Shown here in pieces: positions 23,964-29,608 of a stretch of 29,608 nucleotides of DNA (position 1 is the stretch's first letter; each line of letters begins with the position of its first letter). The stretch comes from a virus. The DNA lies in the IMG/VR virus record IMGVR_UViG_3300031657_000007, positions 1 to 29,608 of that record; one strand, written 5' to 3'. The notes beneath the pieces are model-generated. The model searched no databases. It saw nothing but the letters and a program-made list of their open reading frames with translations, and was not told the DNA's origin. Both the position numbers and the translations under genes were made by a program.

Positions 23964-24104
23964 TTATTCGTAATCAGTCCATCCATAACCGCCAAATTTG
24001 TCATCTAATTCGCCAATAATTTCAACTTCTGTTACTCCAAATGGAACGTATAATATTTTTTTATCTCCATTTTTAAGTGTTACGATAATTTTTCTTTTTC
24101 CCAT
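23964..24104 (-). CDS. Small hypothetical protein
   Basis: A 46-residue ORF (ATG 24104, TAA 23964) starting MGKRKIIVTLKNGDKKILYV. It looks like a small beta-hairpin domain with an acidic C-terminus (ELDDKFGGYGWTDYE). A typical A-rich leader precedes the ATG, and the codon pattern is like its neighbours'. Function unknown. Confidence 0.65.
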   Translation of the reverse strand: MGKRKIIVTLKNGDKKILYVPFGVTEVEIIGELDDKFGGYGWTDYE

Positions 24105-24119
24105 TTTTTTATTTTTGGT

Positions 24120-24425
24120 TTAATTTTTGCTTAAAACGTCAATAACTATTTTTAGTGTACACAATTTAATACTAAATCGCTGTTCAAATAATCCTTTTCC
24201 TTTATAGGTTTTTAATAATTTAAAATTATCATATAATTCAAAATTATCTGTTAAAACTAATTTTCTTATAATTAATGCGGCTTCAGTTGTATCGCTTGTT
24301 ACTACTAAAAATGATTGTTTAGCAAACTCGCCATTATTAGTTTTTGATTTAATAAAAAAATGGGGCACAATAACACCTATATTTCCTACCTTATTTTTTA
24401 TAGTATTATTAGTTTCTCTTTTCAT
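24120..24425 (-). CDS. Hypothetical first gene of the small-gene operon
   Basis: The 101-residue protein starts MKRETNNTIKNKVGNIGVIV and lies 31 bases downstream of promoter P5, so it heads the transcript of the small unknown genes. Alternating beta strands and helices with a Lys-rich end suggest a single compact domain. No motif or family recognised. Confidence 0.7.
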   Translation of the reverse strand: MKRETNNTIKNKVGNIGVIVPHFFIKSKTNNGEFAKQSFLVVTSDTTEAALIIRKLVLTDNFELYDNFKLLKTYKGKGLFEQRFSIKLCTLKIVIDVLSKN

Positions 24426-24455
24426 AATATTTAGTTTTATTTTTTTTTATTTCAA

Positions 24456-24486
24456 CAAAGATAATATAATAAAATAGTAAAGTCAA
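24456..24486 (-). promoter_or_regulatory. Promoter P5 for the small-gene operon
   Basis: TTGACTTTA (TTG at 24486-24484), 20 bases, TATCTTTG (24463-24456), with the shared upstream AATTTACTTGACTTT. Starts the transcript beginning at the gene at 24425. Confidence 0.87.
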
Positions 24487-24546
24487 GTAAATTGGGAAAT
24501 ATTTTTAAAAAGATATTAATTGGTAACTTATATATACGACAAAAAG

Positions 24547-24601
24547 CCCCTATTGGGGAATGTGTTTAAAAATAAGATAAACTTATAAAGTCTATAAGTT
24601 T
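24547..24601 (-). terminator. Tandem terminator hairpins after the winged-helix gene
   Basis: Ten bases past the stop is a perfect 9-bp stem (AAACTTATA with TATAAGTTT, 24579-24601, loop of 5) followed on the minus strand by ATCTTATTTTT. About 20 bases on is a second stem of CCCC/GGGG (24547-24558) followed by CTTTTTG. Either or both should end the 25552-24611 transcript before promoter P5. Confidence 0.75.
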
Positions 24602-24610
24602 CTCCTACAT

Positions 24611-25552
24611 CTAATATTCCAAAAGAGAATCAGAAGAAGAATGTGAGGGGAGTTCGTATGTAGATTTCTCTATATGTTTATCCCTCGCTGAAATTATATC
24701 CTTATTATTTAGATATACATTTCTCTCGCTATTCTTATTACTAACTGATTTGAAATATTCACTCTTTTTTTCTTTTAGCGATTTAAAATAACTTGAGTAA
24801 AGACATTTAATACTTAATCCGAGATGAACGATCCTACGCCCACCTCTAAAGTAAGAATATCCTTTATTATAGAGATTCCAAACATTAACCATACTGGGAG
24901 TGGCTGCTTCCATAGAAATAACACGCTCCTTCATACTAATATATCCCATATCTTCCATAATATGTAAGTACCTAGCTGCTGTAGCTTTACTTACTCCCCA
25001 TAATTTTGAAATACTAAAAGTTGAAAAGTGTATGCCTGTACGAAATGTTGCTTGCCTCTTTTGTTCATAACGTTTTTTGTAACGTTTCAAGTCCTTCCGA
25101 GACACAAGACCGTTTACTTTATTTTGCATGCCATTTTCAGTAGCGTGCCGACACTTTTCTAACCAACTCTGTTGAGAATGGTTATATTCTATTATTTTTG
25201 CTAATATTCTGAATTTTAATTGCTTAAAGGTAGTCCATGCTTTAGAATCTACTAAAACATATTTTGAAGAGACTTTATGCTCATTACATACCTTTAACTG
25301 ACCTCTAAATAAGAGATTGCCGTCTCTTAATTCAGTCATTCCCTTTTTCTTTAATATAGAAACGTATTTACGAACTGTGTTTGGAGATAAGCCAGATAAT
25401 AATGATATTTTCTCTGGGCTGTAGTTGTAAATAATACTCTTTTTGAATTTACTCTTAACCAGATAGTATAACACATAGCTGTTTAACTCAACCGCTCCAT
25501 GCAGCTGCTTAAATAATTCTGGTGCTATGTTTATCTGTTTACTTTTTTTAAT
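24611..25552 (-). CDS. Two-winged-helix protein, likely regulator or replication initiator
   Basis: The protein has an N-terminal HTH (about 45-75: ISLLSGLSPNTVRKYVSILK) and a second HTH (about 175-205: ISKLWGVSKATAARYLHIME), separated by a basic linker, with a Ser/Lys-rich C-terminus. Two wHTH domains are typical of phage or plasmid replication initiators and some regulators. Starting at the GTG at 25474 gives 287 residues. The frame stays open upstream through a well-formed segment (KKSKQINIAPELFKQLHGAV) to an ATT at 25552, giving 313 residues, and I prefer that start. A 10-bp palindrome at the probable transcription start suggests autoregulation. Whether it controls early genes or replication is unresolved. 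Confidence 0.7.
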   Translation of the reverse strand: MKKSKQINIAPELFKQLHGAVELNSYVLYYLVKSKFKKSIIYNYSPEKISLLSGLSPNTVRKYVSILKKKGMTELRDGNLLFRGQLKVCNEHKVSSKYVLVDSKAWTTFKQLKFRILAKIIEYNHSQQSWLEKCRHATENGMQNKVNGLVSRKDLKRYKKRYEQKRQATFRTGIHFSTFSISKLWGVSKATAARYLHIMEDMGYISMKERVISMEAATPSMVNVWNLYNKGYSYFRGGRRIVHLGLSIKCLYSSYFKSLKEKKSEYFKSVSNKNSERNVYLNNKDIISARDKHIEKSTYELPSHSSSDSLLEY

Positions 25553-25578
25553 GGTATTATTTTTTTACGAGTTTTTTG

Positions 25579-25588
25579 ATTCGCGAAT
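25579..25588. promoter_or_regulatory. Operator-like palindrome ATTCGCGAAT
   Basis: Perfect 10-bp palindrome two bases downstream of the P6 -7 box and about 27 bases before the ATT start of the winged-helix gene. It overlaps the predicted transcription start and is GC-rich for this genome, which suggests a repressor site, possibly for the encoded protein. Confidence 0.55.
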
Positions 25589-25590
25589 TA

Positions 25591-25621
25591 CAAATATACA
25601 ACACTTTAGGGCTGTAAAAAA
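25591..25621 (-). promoter_or_regulatory. Promoter P6 for the winged-helix gene
   Basis: TATATTTG at 25598-25591, but the expected TTG 20 bases upstream is TTT, so the -33 element is weak. The 17 bases AGTGTTGTATATTTGTA are identical to promoter P4. A weak -33 plus an operator fits a regulated gene. Confidence 0.65.
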
Positions 25622-25652
25622 TTACGATAAAAAACTACGTTACTTTATTTAG

Positions 25653-25725
25653 TAGCGGGAGATGGACTCGAACCACCGCACTCAGGGATATGAGCCCTGC
25701 GGGCTTCCAACTGCCCCACCCCGCA
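25653..25725 (-). tRNA. tRNA-Met(CAT), initiator-like
   Basis: A 73-base cloverleaf: acceptor TGCGGGG with TCCCGCT and discriminator A, D stem GGGC/GCCC, anticodon stem CAGGG/CCCTG with loop CTCATAT (anticodon CAT), T arm GGTGG-TTCGAGT-CCATC. Three features of bacterial initiator tRNAs are present: a mismatched first pair (T1-T72), three G:C pairs at the base of the anticodon stem (GGG/CCC), and a purine-pyrimidine 11-24 pair (G11-C24). The 3' CCA is not encoded (CTA follows). tRNA-Ile2 (lysidine) is the main alternative, but it lacks these three features. Confidence 0.92.
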
Positions 25726-25735
25726 ATATAATTTA

Positions 25736-25766
25736 CAAAGATACAAAAAAATAAACCCGAAGTCAA
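25736..25766 (-). promoter_or_regulatory. Promoter P7 for the tRNA
   Basis: TTGACTTCG (TTG at 25766-25764), 20 bases, TATCTTTG (25743-25736), ending 10 bases before tRNA position 1, so the 5' leader would be only a few bases. Upstream are tandem 11-bp ATTTTTAAATT repeats (25781-25808). Confidence 0.87.
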
Positions 25767-25780
25767 GTTTTTTCAGGTTT

Positions 25781-25808
25781 ATTTTTAAATTATTTTTAAA
25801 TTATTTTT
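25781..25808. repeat. Phased 11-bp AT repeats upstream of P7
   Basis: Two exact copies of ATTTTTAAATT (25781-25791, 25792-25802) and a partial third. T/A tracts at helical spacing can cause intrinsic curvature. Similar 10-11 bp repeats precede P1 (9886-9908) and P3 (18538-18558). They also fall at the 3' end of the neighbouring gene. Confidence 0.7.
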
Positions 25809-25810
25809 AT

Positions 25811-27121
25811 TTATATCAGTTCTTTGGCGGTTTCAATTAAGTCACGATATTTTTCAAGGAACTGATCTCGGATTTCTCTTGATTTAAAAATTAATACACA
25901 AGACATATTACAAAAAGATTCAGTTTCAATACTATTTCTAAATTTTCGTATAACATATTTGTAATTTTGGTCTTTTTCACTCCAATCAGGAAACCAACCT
26001 TCATTAGCATAATCCCTTAAACGAATTAGCTGCATTAAGGCTAAAAAGGCTTCTGCGGTAGATTTTCTTTCGATGGTGTTTAGGTCAGATGAATCCATAG
26101 CATTTTTTATAACTTCAATTGTGCCATCATCCATTATATAAGAATATTCATTTAGTTTAGGTAAATATGCAACACCATTAGGCAATCCCCTTTTAACTTT
26201 TTTAAATACTACTTTACATTCTGCGAGATTAGTGTTTTCAAGGTCTATCTCGTGACCGTCTGGAATTTTAATCTGTAAATTGTTCATGTTTTTTGTGTTT
26301 AATGATTTAATTGTTTCTTTTAATTTTTCTAACGCATATTTTGTTATATAATTATTTGTATATTCAAATGATAGAAATAAATTATCAAGGTTTATTTTTT
26401 TAGAATTACCTAAAGCATTTTCTATGCATTTAAGTCCATTTAATTTTTCTGATTTTATTGGATTATATTCCCAATCTAATACGGCTCTTACTCTTTTATT
26501 AAAAAATTTTAAATATTTAAATAGTGATTCAAATTCAGGTTTGGTTATTCCAGCTAATTTTCCAGTTTCAATAACCTTACACATTTCTTGTTTTTTCTTT
26601 AAATCATCTAATATAATTTGATGTAATACTTGGAATCGGTTTGGTTTTTCTTTTAGTTTATAACTAAAATGATGTCTAAAACAATCACCAAAATAGCTTT
26701 TTAAATTTTCAGGTTCACGGCATCCAAGAGGAACGCTAAATATACAGTTTTCACATGATCTATTATTAACTATCTCAACATCATTAATAGTTAGTTTTTC
26801 TAATTCTTCTTTTTTTATGATTATAAGTTTTTGGTTTTTTCTAATTTTAGCAATTTTAGCTATCTCTTTATTAAAAAGACTTGCTTCAGAAGCTATATTT
26901 TTTAAAGATTGCTGAAACGCTTTAAATGGATCTGGCTTTTCTTTTAGTTTATAGATGAAATTATTAGCTCCACATCCTCCAAAATGATCTTGGAATAAGT
27001 CTGGTTCAGTGCAAGGGATACTACCACCATTAAATATACAATGGTCACAACCATTAGATACTTTACACGGTACTATTTCAACATCACTGAAATTTAATTT
27101 ATTTGATTCTTCTTTTTCCAT
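25811..27121 (-). CDS. Fusion protein: two four-Cys modules plus a C-terminal Bacteroidota phage domain
   Basis: 436 residues from ATG 27121 (starts MEKEESNKLNF). The nominal start at 27145 is a TTG inside promoter P8's -7 box and is rejected. Residues 14-63 hold module 1 (C25, C28, C37, C50, then FIYKLKEKP). Residues 110-160 hold module 2 (C123, C126, C134, C147, then FSYKLKEKP). A helical region follows, and from Met 279 (position 26287) comes MNNLQIKIPDGHEI, starting a domain that resembles a protein frequent in Bacteroidota phages: AEAFLALMQLIRLRDYANEGW, FPDW, and REIRDQFLEKYRDLIETAKEL. The module joints look like old gene leaders (see findings). Internal translation from 26287 (158 residues) is possible. 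Function unknown. Confidence 0.8.
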   Translation of the reverse strand: MEKEESNKLNFSDVEIVPCKVSNGCDHCIFNGGSIPCTEPDLFQDHFGGCGANNFIYKLKEKPDPFKAFQQSLKNIASEASLFNKEIAKIAKIRKNQKLIIIKKEELEKLTINDVEIVNNRSCENCIFSVPLGCREPENLKSYFGDCFRHHFSYKLKEKPNRFQVLHQIILDDLKKKQEMCKVIETGKLAGITKPEFESLFKYLKFFNKRVRAVLDWEYNPIKSEKLNGLKCIENALGNSKKINLDNLFLSFEYTNNYITKYALEKLKETIKSLNTKNMNNLQIKIPDGHEIDLENTNLAECKVVFKKVKRGLPNGVAYLPKLNEYSYIMDDGTIEVIKNAMDSSDLNTIERKSTAEAFLALMQLIRLRDYANEGWFPDWSEKDQNYKYVIRKFRNSIETESFCNMSCVLIFKSREIRDQFLEKYRDLIETAKELI

Positions 27122-27142
27122 GATTATAAGTTTTATTTTCAG

Positions 27143-27173
27143 CAAAGATATGCTAAAAAATATCGAAAGTCAA
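27143..27173 (-). promoter_or_regulatory. Promoter P8, leftward from the control region
   Basis: TTGACTTTC (TTG at 27173-27171), 20 bases, TATCTTTG (27150-27143), 21 bases before the ATG at 27121, with upstream AATTTACTTGACTTT. It drives the fusion-protein gene. Confidence 0.87.
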
Positions 27174-27444
27174 GTAAATTAACAATTATTTTTAAAAAAC
27201 TTATTATTTTAAATAGTATTTGGTATTATTAAGGTATATGGTCTATAACTAAGTTTTTAGTTGAACACTTAGTCATTTATTATATTATTAGTACCAAACC
27301 CATTTCAAAACCTGAAAAAATTTAAACAGAGTACCCCGCACCCTCCCAAATTAGGAAAATTCTCCCCCCACCCCCCTAATTCCCATAAAGAGAAAGCATC
27401 ACCCAATAGTCTGAACGATAGTGCTTTGACAGAACAACAGGGGC
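27174..27444. other. Non-coding control region, left half
   Basis: No convincing gene here. It holds nested inverted repeats at 27219-27298 and a hairpin with a C-rich loop at 27349-27381 (arms AATTAGG/CCTAATT, loop with two runs of six Cs). The first 70 bases past P8 are AT-rich and plain. Together with the right half (iterons and P9) this is the best candidate for an origin or early regulatory region. Confidence 0.6.
27219..27298. repeat. Nested inverted repeats (possible structured element)
   Basis: Outer arms TTTGGTATTATTAA (27219-27232) and 27285-27298 pair with two mismatches. Inside, ACTAAG (27248-27253) pairs with CTTAGT (27268-27273), and an alternative stem AACTAA/TTAGTT (27247-27262) overlaps it. 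The two inner stems exclude each other, so it could be a switch, a terminator or an origin structure. Confidence 0.5.
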
Positions 27445-27621
27445 ATGACATTCTGTCTACTTAACATAATAGTTATTATAGGACTTTTATTAATTTTTAT
27501 GTCGTTGGTTGTTAGATGGTTAAAAATTAGTGGATCGGTTCTCTGTCATTATGTCAGGTATTTAACTGTTTTGACCAAATGGTCAAATAATAATGATTTA
27601 GGGTACTTTATTGTGTTTTGA
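27445..27621 (+). CDS. Possible small single-membrane-span protein
   Basis: A 58-residue ORF (ATG 27445, TGA 27619-27621). The start reads MTFCLLNIIVIIGLLLIFMS, giving one strong transmembrane helix (about 3-24) followed by an Arg/Lys-containing soluble part. It lies between the divergent promoters and contains the 27571 palindrome in its frame. There is no clear promoter or ribosome site. It may be a leader membrane peptide or chance in AT-rich DNA. Confidence 0.3.
   Translation: MTFCLLNIIVIIGLLLIFMSLVVRWLKISGSVLCHYVRYLTVLTKWSNNNDLGYFIVF
27571..27586. promoter_or_regulatory. Operator-like palindrome TTGACCA-N2-TGGTCAA
   Basis: TTGACCAAATGGTCAA has perfect 7-bp arms around a 2-base centre, extending to 9 bp per half with the flanking T and A. 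The same arms occur once more in the window at 3785-3800 (with AT in the centre), inside the tape measure gene. Such dyads are typical of TetR-like repressor sites, but no such repressor is seen here. Confidence 0.55.
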
Positions 27622-27655
27622 GGTAGTGGATTGATTGTGGAGGCGGTCGTGTACA

Positions 27656-27688
27656 TTGTTAATAACTTGTTAATAACTTGTTAGTAAC
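27656..27688. repeat. Three tandem 11-bp iterons
   Basis: TTGTTAATAAC at 27656-27666 and 27667-27677, then TTGTTAGTAAC at 27678-27688, one helical turn apart. Each contains the dyad GTTA-N-TAAC. The complement TTATTAACA in the first two matches a DnaA box (TTATCCACA) at 7 of 9 positions. They lie 26 bases upstream of the -33 box of P9, so they may be an origin or an operator array. Confidence 0.75.
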
Positions 27689-27714
27689 TTATATAAAAAT
27701 AATTACTATTTTAC

Positions 27715-27743
27715 TTGATTTTCAATAAAAATGATTATCTTTG
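27715..27743 (+). promoter_or_regulatory. Promoter P9, rightward from the control region
   Basis: TTACTTGATTTT (TTG at 27715-27717), 18 bases, TATCTTTG (27736-27743). The spacer is 2 bases shorter than in the minus-strand promoters. It is 43 bases before the first plus-strand gene and should drive 27787 onward. Confidence 0.8.
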
Positions 27744-27786
27744 CCCTGTATTAAAGAAATTAATTGCTAACTAAAAACATAAAATC

Positions 27787-28410
27787 ATGGAAACAGTAAA
27801 AAAGGTAATTATTGACAAAGTAGAAATTTCAATAAATAAAAACAACGAGGTTACCTTATTAATACCTCGCGGCATGACAGGTAAAAATCTTCTTAAATGG
27901 AAGGCACGCAACAAAGAGGCTTATAAGGCATTTTTAACAGCCAATAAGGGAGTTGTTATTATTAATACAGTTCAGGCAGCTAACAGCCCTATAATTGCAG
28001 TTATTATTGCAAACACTATGAAAACAAAAAAACCAACGTACAAAGCACGTGCAACCTCTGAACAGGTGAACGTCCGCAACCTACCAGCCCACACAATAGA
28101 AGCAACTATACAGGGCCTAATGAGAAAACAGACAGCCTTCACCTATCCCAAACCAACCCAACAGATTGGCTATATGGTTGCTATATCTGAAGAGTATGAC
28201 ATTTCACAAATTAATAGAGTGGTAAGGGAGTTTTTAAGCGGCCACTTATATTATATTGGTTGCTATACCTACAACAGCGTTAAAAAAGTGCTTGAATTAT
28301 CTCAAATATTCAACGATAAAGATATTGCATTTTTTGTTGCCAAAGTAAACCATCAATTTTCAATCTGGGATATTGCAGCGAAAAAAGAGATTGATATTAA
28401 TTATTTTTAA
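27787..28410 (+). CDS. Hypothetical protein, first rightward gene
   Basis: The 207-residue protein starts METVKKVIIDKVEISINKNN. It has a basic N-terminal third (MTGKNLLKWKARNKEAYKAF), then beta strands (VVIINTV), and a C-terminal half with a Cys/Tyr patch (GHLYYIGCYTYNSV). It is the first gene from P9 and so is likely expressed early. No membrane segment or recognised motif. Its start follows an AAAAACATAAAATC leader. Confidence 0.75.
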   Translation: METVKKVIIDKVEISINKNNEVTLLIPRGMTGKNLLKWKARNKEAYKAFLTANKGVVIINTVQAANSPIIAVIIANTMKTKKPTYKARATSEQVNVRNLPAHTIEATIQGLMRKQTAFTYPKPTQQIGYMVAISEEYDISQINRVVREFLSGHLYYIGCYTYNSVKKVLELSQIFNDKDIAFFVAKVNHQFSIWDIAAKKEIDINYF

Positions 28411-28421
28411 AACATACAACT

Positions 28422-28595
28422 ATGAAAAGATATATTAATACAAATGACAACGGAGTTGAAACAATAGATGAGTTTGATTATAACAACAGGGCTGAGCGCA
28501 AAGAAGCTCATAGATGCTTAACTGAGTATCGAATGTACTGTGCTACTTTTATATGGTTAAGCCAAAGATGTACAAAAGAATGGAAAAACAAATAA
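28422..28595 (+). CDS. Small hypothetical protein
   Basis: A 57-residue ORF (ATG 28422, TAA 28593-28595) starting MKRYINTNDNGVETIDEF. It is charged and helical, with a Cys/Trp-rich end (FIWLSQRCTKEWKNK). The leader ACATACAACT before the ATG is identical to that of the next gene. Proteins with this general form are common in Bacteroidota mobile elements, but I cannot name the family. Confidence 0.7.
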   Translation: MKRYINTNDNGVETIDEFDYNNRAERKEAHRCLTEYRMYCATFIWLSQRCTKEWKNK

Positions 28596-28616
28596 CTAAC
28601 ATAAAAACATACAACT

Positions 28617-28901
28617 ATGAAAAAAGCAAAAAGAGTACCATGTTCTGACTGGCATTTAGGCTGGGGACTTGGTGGAATGAATAAACTAGGCAACCTTACA
28701 AAAGATGACAAAGATGTTTATGTATGGACTGGACACTCGCAAGGCAGGCACGGGCAAACATGGAATAAAGGCGCAAAATTAGTCTTCACCTATAATAACG
28801 GCGAAGCTAAAGGTTTTCACCTCATTGATATTATCAGTCAAAAAGGTTTCCATCCTATTGTTTCGGAATTAATAAACTCAATCAATGAATTAAACAAATA
28901 A
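28617..28901 (+). CDS. Hypothetical protein with Gly/Trp-rich N-terminus
   Basis: The 94-residue protein starts MKKAKRVPCSDWHLGWGLGG. It has several Trp and Gly residues and an invariant-looking WTGHSQGRHGQTWNKG stretch. The C-terminus is an ordinary helix (VSELINSINELNK). It carries the same leader as the previous gene and follows it by 21 bases. Function unknown. Confidence 0.7.
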   Translation: MKKAKRVPCSDWHLGWGLGGMNKLGNLTKDDKDVYVWTGHSQGRHGQTWNKGAKLVFTYNNGEAKGFHLIDIISQKGFHPIVSELINSINELNK

Positions 28902-28959
28902 TACAACGTAATTGTAATAAAAAAGAACTAATTAACTTATAAACTTAAAATAAAACACA

Positions 28960-29608
28960 ATGAAACAAACAAAAAAAGAAATTTTAGCAGGCTGTATAAA
29001 AGAAGTAAAATTAGCAAAGATAATTGATAATAACACTCTAAAAATAGAGTATGCAGACAATACAATAGCAATTAGATTACATGATACTGATATTTTAACC
29101 TTTGTTAAAAACAAAATTATTGTAAATTCTGGCGGTTGGGATACTCCAACAACACGTGACCGAATAAATAAATACAGCCCTTTGCGTATTTATAGAGATA
29201 AGGGATTGCCATACATTAACGGTTTTTCTTTTTACGATGGTATTATATTCAATAAAGAAGGTAAATTGTTATCAAAGAAAAAACCTCACAATACTAAAAA
29301 GATCAATAAATTAAAAGCACAAATAAAAGGGTATTGTAATTTAATTACTAAGGATAATTTGCCTTTACCATCTAATGGAGATTGCTGGTTTTGTTTAATG
29401 ATAACTGACAAAGGCGAAACGTTGGGAGATACAATAAGCAATACAGATCACTTATTTCAGCACATAAAAGAAGGATACCTGCACGGCTCTATCTTGGTTA
29501 ATTCTATGAAGTTTGCAGGTTTTGACAACAGACGAATTGGTTTTCATTATCAACTTAAGGTAATTGATACTTTTAAAAGAAACTTACGTAAATATCTTAT
29601 TAAAAAAC
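28960..29608 (+). CDS. Partial protein with GGWDTPTT-type motif
   Basis: Open from ATG 28960 to the window edge (216 codons), so the C-terminus is missing. It starts MKQTKKEILAGCIKEVKLAK, and around residues 58-72 has SGGWDTPTTRDRIN, close to a Gly-Trp-x-Thr-x-Thr motif seen in many phage proteins of unknown role. The rest mixes beta strands and Lys-rich helices. No catalytic motif visible. It probably continues the rightward P9 operon after a 58-base AT-rich gap. Confidence 0.75.
   Translation, partial: MKQTKKEILAGCIKEVKLAKIIDNNTLKIEYADNTIAIRLHDTDILTFVKNKIIVNSGGWDTPTTRDRINKYSPLRIYRDKGLPYINGFSFYDGIIFNKEGKLLSKKKPHNTKKINKLKAQIKGYCNLITKDNLPLPSNGDCWFCLMITDKGETLGDTISNTDHLFQHIKEGYLHGSILVNSMKFAGFDNRRIGFHYQLKVIDTFKRNLRKYLIKK

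Noticed and set aside
27122-27145. TTG start for the four-Cys fusion protein
   Set aside because: It overlaps the -7 box of promoter P8, so it would lie at or before the transcription start.
27334-27382. C-rich runs as an assembly artefact
   Set aside because: The runs are interrupted and framed by a matching inverted repeat, more consistent with a real element; reads would settle it.
28508-28711. Minus-strand ORF opposite the rightward small genes
   Set aside because: Antisense to two better-supported plus-strand genes.
28932-29114. Minus-strand ORF opposite the last partial gene
   Set aside because: Antisense to an open plus-strand frame running to the window edge.

Overview
The window is a stretch of an AT-rich tailed-phage genome (or prophage) whose host is most likely a Bacteroidota bacterium. 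It carries a complete head and tail module: a TerS candidate, TerL, an HU-like protein, portal, MuF-like protein, scaffold candidate, major capsid protein, connector and tail-completion proteins, tail chaperone and a TP901-type tape measure. Its promoters have the Bacteroidota form: a TTG at about -33 and TAnnTTTG at about -7. I found eight on the minus strand with an exact 20-bp gap (one of them lacks the TTG) and one on the plus strand with an 18-bp gap. Genes mostly start after A-rich leaders rather than Shine-Dalgarno sites, which also fits Bacteroidota. No integrase or lysis gene is visible, so lifestyle is undecided. The 1161-residue tape measure suggests a long-tailed siphovirus.

Layout, read in the direction of minus-strand transcription. 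27121-24611: early or accessory genes, comprising a cysteine-module fusion protein, an initiator-type tRNA and a winged-helix regulator or replication protein. 24425-21171: a run of small unknown genes, one with a signal peptide. 21081-19143: a DUF616-type glycosyltransferase, a small gene and an NAD-dependent sugar epimerase. 19041-18567: small zinc-ribbon genes. 18380-13230: packaging and portal genes. 13230-9909: four GT-A type glycosyltransferases mixed with small genes, inserted between the MuF-like gene and the scaffold. 9817-7162: pre-scaffold genes, scaffold candidate and major capsid protein, closed by a strong intrinsic terminator. 6946-1: connector, neck and tail genes, ending in a partial gene cut by the window edge.

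From 27122 to 27786 there is a divergent control region. It holds nested inverted repeats, a C-rich/G-rich hairpin, a 16-bp palindrome, three tandem 11-bp iterons and a plus-strand promoter. I read it as the best candidate for a replication origin or early control region. To its right, plus-strand genes begin (27787 to the window end), all of unknown function.

The most notable biology is a phage glycan module (five glycosyltransferase-like proteins plus an epimerase, partly inside the virion operon), a phage tRNA with the hallmarks of an initiator tRNA, and a gene that looks built by in-frame fusion of duplicated neighbours. Several genes below were too short to be picked up by simple ORF calling, and several starts have been moved because the upstream start lies inside a promoter or a neighbouring gene.
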